From Candidatus Magasanikiibacteriota bacterium (GTDB taxonomy: Bacteria > Patescibacteriota > Patescibacteriia > Magasanikbacterales > GWA2-37-8): a DNA stretch of 44,895 bases. A model generated the notes under the pieces. That model made no database searches. It saw nothing but the letters and a program-made list of their open reading frames with translations, and was not told the DNA's origin. Positions 36,506-44,895 of the stretch are shown in pieces. The DNA lies in contig SICD01000004.1 of the NCBI GenBank assembly GCA_009694865.1, forward strand, positions 1 to 44,895. Reading direction: 5' to 3'. A program made the translations under genes and the position numbers. Each line of letters opens with the position of its first letter. Positions within the stretch are counted from its first letter, which is position 1.

Positions 36506-36606
36506 CTCGTCATCACGAGCGAGCTCAAGGCGAGCGTCGTGATCCCCTAGCTTACGAACTTCCTAAGCTAGGGGATTGCTACGTCGCTTCGCTCCTCGCA
36601 ATGACG
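36506..36606. repeat. Intergenic palindromic repeat between pilB and a receiver gene
   Basis: GTCATCACGAGCGAGC...GATCCCCTAGCTTA...TAAGCTAGGGGATTGCTACGTCGCTTCGCTCCTCGCAATGAC. Confidence 0.88.
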
Positions 36607-36607
36607 C

Positions 36608-36985
36608 CTATTTAATTGCTTCTTGCACGTGTTGCACAAGCTCGCTTAAAGACGTATTTGATTTTACGAAATATCCCTTCGCTCCCAAATCGCGGGCCTT
36701 TTTTTCATCTTCTTCCTGCCCCAAATTGGAGGTAACAATTACGTTTGCTTTCTTGCCTTTTTTCTTCAAAGTCTCCAAAATTTCAAACCCATTCATCTTG
36801 GGCAAGATTAAATCTAGCAGAATCAAATCGAAATCTTCGTCAGTTGCAATTTTTAACGCCTCCTCGCCATCATAGGCCACCTTTACGTCAAACCCGGAAT
36901 GATGCAGTTTTAATTCCAACGCACGGGCCACCGGCCGCTCATCCTCCACAATTAAAATTTTTTTTCCTCCCGCCGCTTTTGGCAT
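36608..36985 (-). CDS. Stand-alone response regulator receiver protein
   Basis: ILIVEDERPVARALELKL...FDLILLDLILPKMNGFEIL...VIVTSNLGQ...GYFVKSNTS. Confidence 0.93.
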   Translation of the reverse strand: MPKAAGGKKILIVEDERPVARALELKLHHSGFDVKVAYDGEEALKIATDEDFDLILLDLILPKMNGFEILETLKKKGKKANVIVTSNLGQEEDEKKARDLGAKGYFVKSNTSLSELVQHVQEAIK

Positions 36986-37125
36986 AAAGTAATCAGAAGC
37001 TGAAGATAAATCAAATAAACTGGTGCCGCTTATTCCAGTGGTTTAATTATACCATAAATAGTGAAAGCGACCTATATACTTGACAAAATACAAATTATAT
37101 AATACTGTTTGATGTTAAATTGTAA

Positions 37126-37187
37126 CTTGAGAATCTGCTTGATCCCGCCGTAGCGATGATGCTACGTTGAATCAATGGGGTCTCAAG
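37126..37187 (+). promoter_or_regulatory. Nested hairpin leader of island D ORF
   Basis: CTTGAGA...TCTCAAG enclosing TTGAT...ATCAA and CGTAGC-GATGAT-GCTACG. Confidence 0.7.
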
Positions 37188-37213
37188 ACCGCGCAACAAC
37201 GAGGGAGCGTGCC

Positions 37214-37657
37214 ATGAAAATGGATAAGATGCGGAAGTACGCCCTGGCCAAGCGGGCGCGAATGATCCTCGGAGTGGTCATTGGGTTGGCGATCCTGGTC
37301 GGCTCCATCCTGGGCTCCCGCCAGGAGCTGATCATGCGGCGAGGCCAACAGGGCAGCGAGATCACGCTCGAGGTCGCGATCTTCCTCGCCATCGCGATCC
37401 TGGCGCTGGGGTCGGTGATCGCCCTCGCCGTCGTGCAGCACATCTGGATACTCCCCGTCGAGGAGGAGCTGCACAAGGTGCACTTGGAGAAGTACAAAGG
37501 GCAGCTCGACGCGGCAGTCAAGGCCGCGTGGGAGAAGGTGGCAGTCGTCCGGGCCGAGGTGAAAGAAAAAGAGCGAGAACTCGAAGAAGCCAAGGCAATG
37601 GTCGCGGCCCTTCGCCGGCACGATCGGATGGATTCCAAACGGCGACCGAAGGCGTAA
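37214..37657 (+). CDS. Orphan small membrane protein, two TM segments plus coiled coil (GC-rich island D)
   Basis: RBS GAGGGAG upstream of ATG; MILGVVIGLAILVGSIL, VAIFLAIAILALGSVIALAVVQHIWIL, then charged heptad-like helix. Confidence 0.78.
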   Translation: MKMDKMRKYALAKRARMILGVVIGLAILVGSILGSRQELIMRRGQQGSEITLEVAIFLAIAILALGSVIALAVVQHIWILPVEEELHKVHLEKYKGQLDAAVKAAWEKVAVVRAEVKEKERELEEAKAMVAALRRHDRMDSKRRPKA

Positions 37658-37673
37658 CGTCGCAACGAGCGCC

Positions 37674-37777
37674 AACCCACCCTCGGCTTCCGAGGGTGTG
37701 GGACCAAGAGAAACAACAAAACCACCTCACCTAATGAGCTTTAAAAAAAATTTAAAATTCATTAGGGTGGTTTTGTA
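37674..37777 (+). terminator. Two consecutive terminator hairpins after island D ORF
   Basis: CCCACCCTCGG-CTT-CCGAGGGTGTGGG; AAAACCACCTCACCTAATGA...TCATTAGGGTGGTTTT. Confidence 0.8.
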
Positions 37778-37786
37778 AAAAATAAC

Positions 37787-37815
37787 CCGCCCCACAACTG
37801 TGGGGCGGATTTTAT
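37787..37815. terminator. Strong hairpin terminator
   Basis: CCGCCCCACA-AC-TGTGGGGCGG followed by ATTTTATTT. Confidence 0.85.
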
Positions 37816-37885
37816 TTAAATTTACTACACAATTAACGAAACTTGCTCCGAATTCTAACCTTTTTAAGATGCTACAAAAAACATT

Positions 37886-38818
37886 TTATTCAAAATATGG
37901 CACCTGCCACCACTCCCACGGATCCACAAATCGATGCCTACGTTCAAGCGCGGCAAGAGCTTTCCCATCTTCTTTGGAGAGTTCGAAATCAAACACCGAA
38001 ATATTTTCCCGCAACCTCGTGGGCGAAATACTTTTGGGTATTACAATCGTATTGCGCTCCACCGCCCAACGAATGAGTATTTGGCCGGGTGTTTTATTGT
38101 GCCGTTCAGCCATCGCCACAACAATTTTATCTTGCAATAAAACAGGTTCATCAGATTTGCCTTTGATTGTCCCGGGCGTACCAAGCGGCGAATACGCGGT
38201 AACCACAATACCCTGGCGCTGACAAAACTCCACCAACCGCGATTGCTGATTATACGGGTGGAGTTCAATTTGATTCACAGCCGGTTTAATTCTGGCGTAG
38301 GTCAATAAGTCAAAAAGCGCAAGGCCAGTAAAATTAGCAACACCAATGGCTTTAACCAGCCCGGCATCCACCAGGTTCTCTAACGCTTCCCACGTTTCTC
38401 GCACTGGGATGCGCGGCGAGGTACCAGAAACAACGTGTTCAATAACACGGCTAACCAAATGAGGCGACTCCGCAATTCCCCAATGCATTAAGTACAAATC
38501 CAAATAATCGAGTTGTAAATCGTGGAGTGTTTTTTTGCACGCGGTGACGACATCGCCTGAAGCATGCGCGGTGTTCCACAATTTACTTGTAATAAAAACC
38601 TCTTCGCGTTTTACTTTTCCACTGGAAAAAACTTTTTTAAACGCAACTCCAATTTCTGGTTCATTTTCATAAATTGCCGCACAATCAATGTGCCGATAAC
38701 CGGCCTCAAGAATAGCGTGTTCGACCGCGACTCCAACAACCCCCGGTGGTGATTTCCAGGTACCAAGGCCGAGGAGGGGTATGGAGGCGCCGGTGTTTAG
38801 GGTGATGGCGTTGTTCAT
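37886..38818 (-). CDS. Aldo/keto reductase
   Basis: LNTGASIPLLGLGTWKSPPG, GYRHIDCAAIYENEPEIG, LDYLDLYLMHWG, VIPKSISPTRLRENISVFDFEL. Confidence 0.94.
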   Translation of the reverse strand: MNNAITLNTGASIPLLGLGTWKSPPGVVGVAVEHAILEAGYRHIDCAAIYENEPEIGVAFKKVFSSGKVKREEVFITSKLWNTAHASGDVVTACKKTLHDLQLDYLDLYLMHWGIAESPHLVSRVIEHVVSGTSPRIPVRETWEALENLVDAGLVKAIGVANFTGLALFDLLTYARIKPAVNQIELHPYNQQSRLVEFCQRQGIVVTAYSPLGTPGTIKGKSDEPVLLQDKIVVAMAERHNKTPGQILIRWAVERNTIVIPKSISPTRLRENISVFDFELSKEDGKALAALERRHRFVDPWEWWQVPYFE

Positions 38819-40332
38819 ATTTCTTTTTGGCCAACAAGCTCTGCTAAAGCCACAACGCCTTCACGTACGGCCAGCGCTAATAATATACGTCGTTCTGAAA
38901 AAGAAAGCGAATCGGAGCTTACTAATCCTATCAGCTTGCGTTTACTTTGAATATATCTCTCTTCGGCGAGAATGGGATTCAACTCTGGATACGGCACCAT
39001 TAGCTCTAAATCAAAGCCAACCACTTCGAGAGTAACTCTTGGACTTTCTCTAGTTATATATACATGCTCATTCTTATCGTCGCTTTCAAGACCGAGACGA
39101 TTTTGCGCTCGCGTCAATTCCAGATATGCTATACAATATAAAAATTCGTCCTTAGCTGCCACAAAATCCTCAAATGTTAAATCACTTAATTTGCCATCTG
39201 TTTTTAACTTCCGATCTTTTTCTACAAAAAAATATTTAACATACTCATTCTCCCGCAACGCTTCTGATATCGTAGTAAGAGTGGCCGCTTTATCAAGACG
39301 AAGCGCTAGCTCTGTTACCTGCGTAAACTCTTCTTTAAATTCTTCGGGATTTCGCACAATAGCCTCGCGGAGCGAGGGGCCGTTGTATTCAAAAGCTGGC
39401 TCGTACTTATACAAAACAAATTGATAGCCATCTGGCATGGTAACGCAGCCAATCGGCATTTCGAAACGAACACGCACGCGATCGTTCTCAGCTTGGCCAA
39501 AATCTTCTAATTGTTTTGCAATTTGAAATTCCTGTTTGGATGAGTGAAATTTATTTATATCTACCGACAAATTAGCGCGATACTGTTTCGTACGATGCTC
39601 CTTTAAAACGTACTTCTGCCCCTTAATTGTCACAATCGAGACGCGAGATGTGTCGACATATTTTCGTTTCTCCCAAAGCGTGGGATCAAGAACCTCTGCG
39701 TCAATATTTGGATAGTTTGTATTAACGGCAATTTCAATACCATTTGGCAATGTCGTTATACCCTCTGAGTTCCGTGCCAGTGGATGCGGTTGACCGGCAA
39801 CCTCCGCCATCAAAGCCAATAATTTTAAATCACGCGCCATTTCGAAAATTAAAAAACCATATCTCCGAGCAAGGCTGTTGGGGTCGGACAAAAACGGCTC
39901 AAACGTATCGCGATATCGATCAAGAAGCTTGTTGATGCGCGGACTAATTATGGCGAGACGCGTGAATGCCCAATACGGCATCTCCGCAGTTACTGGTTCT
40001 AAGCAAACATGCTCCAGCACGGCCGCGACCTCGGCATTATGCAAAGCTTCCTGCCGAATTACTTCAGAAACATGTGACCATCGCCTATTAATCGATAGCA
40101 GATCTTTATTTATGGCCTTCCATTCCCTTGTTTTTTCAGCGTCTTCTTCACCTGCTCGAATTGTTTCTTCTGCCACCGCTAACCGCGCTTCCCTACTTTT
40201 AGGAAACAGGCGATCGCGGATTATTCTAGGCTTCAATAATTTTTTCGCTTTAACCTGAAAAGGATCCATGACCTGGGCCATCTCATGCGCAATATCTGGA
40301 TCTTTTTCCCAACCAGACGGTTTTTCGCTCAT
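38815..40332 (-). CDS. Large hypothetical protein
   Basis: 505 aa ORF; ATG...TGA overlap with the aldo/keto reductase start; family not recognised. Confidence 0.7.
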   Translation of the reverse strand: MSEKPSGWEKDPDIAHEMAQVMDPFQVKAKKLLKPRIIRDRLFPKSREARLAVAEETIRAGEEDAEKTREWKAINKDLLSINRRWSHVSEVIRQEALHNAEVAAVLEHVCLEPVTAEMPYWAFTRLAIISPRINKLLDRYRDTFEPFLSDPNSLARRYGFLIFEMARDLKLLALMAEVAGQPHPLARNSEGITTLPNGIEIAVNTNYPNIDAEVLDPTLWEKRKYVDTSRVSIVTIKGQKYVLKEHRTKQYRANLSVDINKFHSSKQEFQIAKQLEDFGQAENDRVRVRFEMPIGCVTMPDGYQFVLYKYEPAFEYNGPSLREAIVRNPEEFKEEFTQVTELALRLDKAATLTTISEALRENEYVKYFFVEKDRKLKTDGKLSDLTFEDFVAAKDEFLYCIAYLELTRAQNRLGLESDDKNEHVYITRESPRVTLEVVGFDLELMVPYPELNPILAEERYIQSKRKLIGLVSSDSLSFSERRILLALAVREGVVALAELVGQKEI

Positions 40333-40418
40333 ACATTTAAATTCTTAGTCGATATTTTCATCCTAACAGAAAACAAAAATTTTAACAATATTGTCTTCTT
40401 TGGCAACCAGTCTTTTTT

Positions 40419-41291
40419 TTAATCACGCGTAACGATTGTCCAATCCTCTCCCCCATTTCCCGCCGCCACTATTTTTTGGTATTTTTTAATAACATCTTTT
40501 AAAAATGGAGTATCCAGATGGGTTTGCAATTGCTTGGCATATTGTAAATCTTTCAATATCCATTGAGCAGAAAAGTTTATTGGTTTCGGAATTTTTTTAT
40601 AGTGGCGCCAGGCCATGGTGGTGGCAGCTCCCCCGGGTTTTTGCACCAAAGTATCGCCAACCAACTGAAGATTGAGGCCAATTGCCCGGGCAATTTTAAG
40701 CGCCTCTCCAAAAGCGGCAATGTGGATGGCCGCGAGCATATTCAGTAGTAATTTAAAGCGCATACCAGAACCAGCCTTTCCAAAATACCACACGTGTTCG
40801 CTAATTGCCGCAAGGTCGGTTTCAATTTTATGCAATTTGTTTTTGTTGCCGCCAACCAAAAGCGTTAATGTCCCACCCTCCGCCCCACCACGGCTACCCG
40901 TGAGCGGCATGTCAAAAAAAGTTAAACCTTTTTGATTGCATTTTTTACTTAACTCATCAATCCAACGCACCGAGAGAGTTCCGGAGGCTACTAAATAACT
41001 TTTTTTTGTGGCCCCGTGTAAAATACCATTTTCCCCATACCATACAGCACGTGATGAAGCATCGCTGGCGGTAACTTCAAAAATAATATCACTTTGCGCG
41101 GCCGCAACTTGTGGCGTAGGAGCGGCAATCGCCCCGGCTTTAAGCAAGGGTTTAAGTTTGTCGGAATGTCGATTCCACACGACCACATGATAGCCGTGCT
41201 TTAAAAAATTCAAAGCCATACCACTGCCCATAATACCGGTTCCGATGACGGCAATGGTTTTTAATTTATTTTTGTTGATTTTATTTTTCAT
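40419..41291 (-). CDS. NAD(P)-dependent 3-hydroxyisobutyrate dehydrogenase-like oxidoreductase
   Basis: IAVIGTGIMGSGMALNFLKHGYHVVVWNR, LVASGTLSVRW, FFDMPLTGSRGGAEGGTLTLLVGG. Confidence 0.9.
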   Translation of the reverse strand: MKNKINKNKLKTIAVIGTGIMGSGMALNFLKHGYHVVVWNRHSDKLKPLLKAGAIAAPTPQVAAAQSDIIFEVTASDASSRAVWYGENGILHGATKKSYLVASGTLSVRWIDELSKKCNQKGLTFFDMPLTGSRGGAEGGTLTLLVGGNKNKLHKIETDLAAISEHVWYFGKAGSGMRFKLLLNMLAAIHIAAFGEALKIARAIGLNLQLVGDTLVQKPGGAATTMAWRHYKKIPKPINFSAQWILKDLQYAKQLQTHLDTPFLKDVIKKYQKIVAAGNGGEDWTIVTRD

Positions 41292-41320
41292 AATCTTAAC
41301 ATGGTTTAAAACAACTACAG

Positions 41321-41953
41321 CTACGATTGTAAATATTTTATCGCTTCCTGAAGTTGCTTATTAAAATTATCATCCATACTCAAAACCTTGTAACCATATT
41401 TCGTCGCCTCTTTTTCGAGCCAACGACTGTACAAGGAAACCATTCTACCAACTTTGAAGAACGTTTCTGGCTTTTTAGTTCCAACGATTAGCCAATCATT
41501 CGGAGTCGTGCTTTTGTGGACATCAATGGCAAATTTTTCAGCATTATATTTTACCAAAAAAATAGCTTTAATATTTTTATGGCCATATTTTTTGGTGAGC
41601 TTAGAAGCTAAGCTTGGTTCAATATGATAGCCTTCAATGACGTAATCATTGCCGTCGTTAATCTCACAAATTGCTGCCATATCAATGGCACGAAACGTCT
41701 GCCTGGCTTGCTGGCGTAATACACTCACAATTTTCTGTGGAGTCAGCTTATTATAAAATGCGTCGTTGGTTTTGAGTTTACGACGCAACAGGGTATAAGG
41801 GTGGCTTTTGTTCCACTCCTGTTGCGACATATATTCGCCACTCACTACTTGTAGCGTGTCGGTAGAAATCCAAGGAATACCATATTTTTTTGACATGGTT
41901 TTGGCGAAGGTTGTTTTGCCACAACGCGGTGGACCGCCGATGAGGTAGATCAT
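41321..41953 (-). CDS. P-loop nucleotide kinase-like protein
   Basis: MIYLIGGPPRCGKTTFAKTMSKKYGIPWISTDTL (Walker A). Confidence 0.75.
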   Translation of the reverse strand: MIYLIGGPPRCGKTTFAKTMSKKYGIPWISTDTLQVVSGEYMSQQEWNKSHPYTLLRRKLKTNDAFYNKLTPQKIVSVLRQQARQTFRAIDMAAICEINDGNDYVIEGYHIEPSLASKLTKKYGHKNIKAIFLVKYNAEKFAIDVHKSTTPNDWLIVGTKKPETFFKVGRMVSLYSRWLEKEATKYGYKVLSMDDNFNKQLQEAIKYLQS

Positions 41954-41959
41954 AAAATA

Positions 41960-42541
41960 TTATTTTAAGATTTCTTCCAAAAGTTCAGGAAATCTCTTAA
42001 TCAAAAAAGAGAAATGCCCACGATCTTCAAAACGTATAACTTTTGCCCCAAGTTCTTTCTCGTATACCTTTACCGCATCCAAAATCCCCGCCCAATCATC
42101 ATTAGAGACAAAAATTGTTGTGCTATCTTTTATATTTTTTTGAATATCGGGAGTAATTACAAAATCGTATACGTCCTTAGTAGCCGGCGGGTGATCTGCG
42201 GCGGCATGTCTGGCAGGCGCAATCAGGATGAGCTTTTTTATAATTTTCTGTTTCTCAATAATGTACCTAACACAACTAGCCGCCCCCGCGCTGAGTCCAA
42301 CCAAAACCGTCTCTTCATCAACACCAGCTTCATCAATAACTTTTTTCCATTCACTATAGGGCGCTTCCCATACTTTTGGAACTATGGGACAAGTAACGAG
42401 GTAACCTTTTTTCTCAAGTTGTTTTTTTGTCCACCCCATCCAATTATTCTCGTTGTTGGGGTTGCATTCGGGAATATCAACAACCGGCACGCCATCAATT
42501 GTTTCAGAAAACCTCCCGTATAATAAAATTGCGTTTTTCAT
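41960..42541 (-). CDS. Alpha/beta hydrolase (RBBP9/YdeN-like)
   Basis: VLVGLSAGAASCVRYI nucleophile elbow, FVSNDDWAGI, FEDRGHFSFL. Confidence 0.75.
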   Translation of the reverse strand: MKNAILLYGRFSETIDGVPVVDIPECNPNNENNWMGWTKKQLEKKGYLVTCPIVPKVWEAPYSEWKKVIDEAGVDEETVLVGLSAGAASCVRYIIEKQKIIKKLILIAPARHAAADHPPATKDVYDFVITPDIQKNIKDSTTIFVSNDDWAGILDAVKVYEKELGAKVIRFEDRGHFSFLIKRFPELLEEILK

Positions 42542-43380
42542 ATCTTGGGCAATTGTTTCTTTTTAAACGTTTTAAAATTACCTTTAGAGAGCGCCGACCG
42601 CCCGGTCTTGTGTTCAATTTGTTGGCGAGCCGTGCCAGCAATTGAGCCTCCCTCGCGGGCAATTTGTTTATTCTCCAAAAAATCTTTTGATTCACGCTTT
42701 TCGGAAATTTCTGTGGTCGCGGTTTCGGCGAGCATGTTGAGAACGATTTCCAGATTGGTCATGTTGTCGCGCAGGCTTTCTTTTTTCAGGCCTTTGAGAT
42801 TTTTATATTGTTTGGTTGTTAAGCCCGCCCACGCTTCTGTAATTTCGTCCGTAAGAATCGCGAACTCAGCACCTTCTTTTACCCCCCGTTTTTCCCACTC
42901 ATCCGTGAGCGCTTTCCTTACCTCAATACTTTTGAGGCGTTGGTTGATCCACTCCCGACTTTACCCTTTAAGGAGGTAAGTTTTGAGAGCACGGTTAATA
43001 GCCAGCTCCGGATTAGCGGTTTCTTCCAAACGCTCATAACCAACCCGCGCAAGCCACAGCTTGAAGGGCTCGGCATTGGGCGAGGGAATAGATTGAATGA
43101 AACGGAGCATGGTTTCGGTGTCGGCGACGTCGGTAAGATAATATTTGCCATCCGACGCCTGCATTTTCAGTTGGTGACATTTTGTCACCACCTCACTTCC
43201 TTCTTCCCTAAGCCGTTGACTCAGCTTGTTCCAGTACTTTCTGGGGTCGATACTGCCCGACAGCACGCCGACAATATCCACAACCGAAAAATACCACAAC
43301 TCTTTGTCATCATCCCAGTGACGACGAATTTGCTGGCCATCGAACAGGGCGATGGTGTTAGGTTTGGTTCCTTGGTTCAT
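42538..43380 (-). pseudogene. BRO-N / phage antirepressor-like protein interrupted by an in-frame TAA
   Basis: MNQGTKPNTIALFDGQQIRRHWDDDKELWYFSVVDIVGVLSGSIDPRKYWNKLSQRL...NRALKTYLLKG[TAA]SREWINQRLKSIEVRKALTDEWEKRGVKEGAEFAILTDEITEAWAGLTTKQYKNLKGL...; both halves in one frame. Confidence 0.8.
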
Positions 43381-43494
43381 AAAATTAAGGTGAAAATTGA
43401 AACAACAACTTAAATCCCGCGCGAATAATTATTAAAAATCTCATTTCCTTTGTTTTGTATTGTAGTCATTTTGAGAGAGATGAAAGAGATAGCT

Positions 43495-44439
43495 TTATAG
43501 AAAATTTAATCCGTTAATTATTTCTTCAAATTTTAAAATGGGTTTCACGCCCTTCCCATTTTCTCCATAAAACATTATTTCCATAGCCCCAATAACAAAA
43601 TTTCTAAAAAGAATAACGTCTTTGAGTGTTTTAAGTTCGAGCTTGGTAAGTGTTCGCTGTTTAGTGTACGCCGCAAGATACGTAAAGATGTTTCGAGCAT
43701 CTTTGGTAATATACCAGATATCCCATAAAGTAGAACCCAGACAAACTATAGATGGCGAAAAACTAGCGTCGTCAAAATCGAACACTGCCGTTACACGATT
43801 ATTTTGAACGAGAATATTGTCGTGGGTAATATCGGAATGGTTATAGGCTTGAGGGAGGTTGGCGGGCAACATTGCTTCAAACTTTTTTGCACGCTTAACA
43901 AAATTCTTAACAGCGGTATTTTTAATCGTGGATATTTTGATATGGGGCGAAAATGCCTTTTCCCGCAGATACTTCCAGAATCGTTTTGGTGTAACTAACT
44001 TTTTTGCAAATGCACTACCGAGTTGGTGCATTTTCGCTTGGATTGTGGCGAGGTCTTTGATGGTGCTTTGTGAATAACTTTTTGGATGCTTGCCGCGGGC
44101 AAATTCCATGAGAATATAACTCCACACAGCAGCGCTGTTTTTATACCTTGATACCTGACTCCCAAAAATATTTTTAAACACCTTAGGAGTAGAAATTTTT
44201 GCCTTACTCAAAAACTCCATGAAAGCTATTTCTTGCTCGATATTTTTGATAATTTTTTTATTCTTCTGATATACCCGCAAAACATAGTTTCCTTGGTTGG
44301 TTTTAACCAACAGGGTAGTATTTTCAATACCATGCGGGAATACTTTAAAAGACCGCACTGTGAGGTCATAAGCTTTAAGCAAATCACTTACAATGCGCTT
44401 GTTCAGTTTTATTTGTTTATGTGGTTTAAGTTTTGGCAT
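43495..44439 (-). CDS. Aminoglycoside phosphotransferase / homoserine-kinase-like protein
   Basis: GNYVLRVYQKNKK, YNHSDITHDNILVQNNRVTAVFDFDDASFSP (APH catalytic loop). Confidence 0.85.
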   Translation of the reverse strand: MPKLKPHKQIKLNKRIVSDLLKAYDLTVRSFKVFPHGIENTTLLVKTNQGNYVLRVYQKNKKIIKNIEQEIAFMEFLSKAKISTPKVFKNIFGSQVSRYKNSAAVWSYILMEFARGKHPKSYSQSTIKDLATIQAKMHQLGSAFAKKLVTPKRFWKYLREKAFSPHIKISTIKNTAVKNFVKRAKKFEAMLPANLPQAYNHSDITHDNILVQNNRVTAVFDFDDASFSPSIVCLGSTLWDIWYITKDARNIFTYLAAYTKQRTLTKLELKTLKDVILFRNFVIGAMEIMFYGENGKGVKPILKFEEIINGLNFL

Positions 44440-44484
44440 GTATTGATCGTATTCGGTTTTTGAATATTAAAAATGTTATCACGG

Positions 44485-44895
44485 CTAAACCTTTCGCACC
44501 ATTCTTACCTCTGGCAACATTTTTCCCGAAGGCAACTTGTACAAATCTTTTTTCGGTGTTGCGCCAATCTTTTTGAAACCTAATTTTTTATAAAACACAA
44601 TTGCCGTAGCGTTGTATTTTACCACATCAACAACTATATCCTTTTTGCCCAACCACTCAAACGCCACGCCTGCTAATTTTTGTCCAATACCTTTCCCTTG
44701 GTATCTTGGCAAAACATATATCGCCCCCAGTATATTGCATAGCTTGGCCTTTCTAGCGACACAGAAACCAACAACTTTGTTTGCTTTATTTTTTGCTACC
44801 CAAACTTTAATTATCTTTTTTTTCTGCAAGGTTCCTTCCCAACGCTTATGTCGCTCGGCGCTAACAAAATTTATAACTTTAATATCGCGAACGGT
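44485..44895 (-). CDS. GNAT family N-acetyltransferase (5' end beyond window)
   Basis: AIYVLPRYQGKGIGQKLAGVAFEWL; frame stays open to the window end (TVRDIKVINFVSAERHKRWEGTLQKKK...). Confidence 0.87.
   Translation of the reverse strand, partial: TVRDIKVINFVSAERHKRWEGTLQKKKIIKVWVAKNKANKVVGFCVARKAKLCNILGAIYVLPRYQGKGIGQKLAGVAFEWLGKKDIVVDVVKYNATAIVFYKKLGFKKIGATPKKDLYKLPSGKMLPEVRMVRKV

Noticed and set aside
37172-37725. Long minus-strand ORFs (167 and 180 aa) opposite the island D gene
   Set aside because: Antisense shadow ORFs of a GC-rich gene; the plus-strand ORF has RBS, leader and terminators and sensible TM/coiled-coil composition.
42961-42963. Alternative genetic code explaining the in-frame stop
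   Set aside because: The codon is TAA, used as a normal stop elsewhere (e.g. cysS), and TGA also serves as a stop (secD), so standard bacterial code fits better.
1-44895. CRISPR array
   Set aside because: The repeats seen are dispersed palindromes; no regularly spaced direct repeats with unique spacers and no cas genes.

Overview
Chromosomal window from what looks like a Candidate Phyla Radiation / Patescibacteria (Parcubacteria-like) genome. This placement is inferred from gene content and style; no search was run. Core genes: a type IV pilus locus (pilB, pilC with a C-terminal SH3b domain, several pseudopilins, pilM), three stand-alone receiver proteins, a PAS histidine kinase, secA, secD with an internal parvulin-like region, secF, cysS, dnaX, a tRNA-dihydrouridine synthase, a VirD4/TraG-like ATPase plus a paralogue lacking the ATPase domain, two transporters, and one intact tRNA-Gln(CUG). 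Main observations: (1) palindromic repeats inserted in frame inside cysS (twice), secA, dnaX and dus, with related intergenic copies; the cysS and secA copies share DNA and reading frame (VIPSExRxDE...ESLSQ). (2) Four GC-rich islands carrying small orphan ORFs with their own near-consensus promoters, ribosome-binding sites, leader hairpins and terminators; in one, the -35 box is the loop of the secF terminator. (3) A shared twin-hairpin leader upstream of secA and a pilin gene. (4) A four-helix-bundle (S23/IVS-type) gene bracketed by inverted AAATT-rich arms. (5) A BRO-type antirepressor ORF interrupted by one in-frame TAA, a split membrane-protein gene, and a truncated tRNA beside a palindrome. 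All calls come from reading the sequence and supplied translations; no homology search, folding or alignment was computed.
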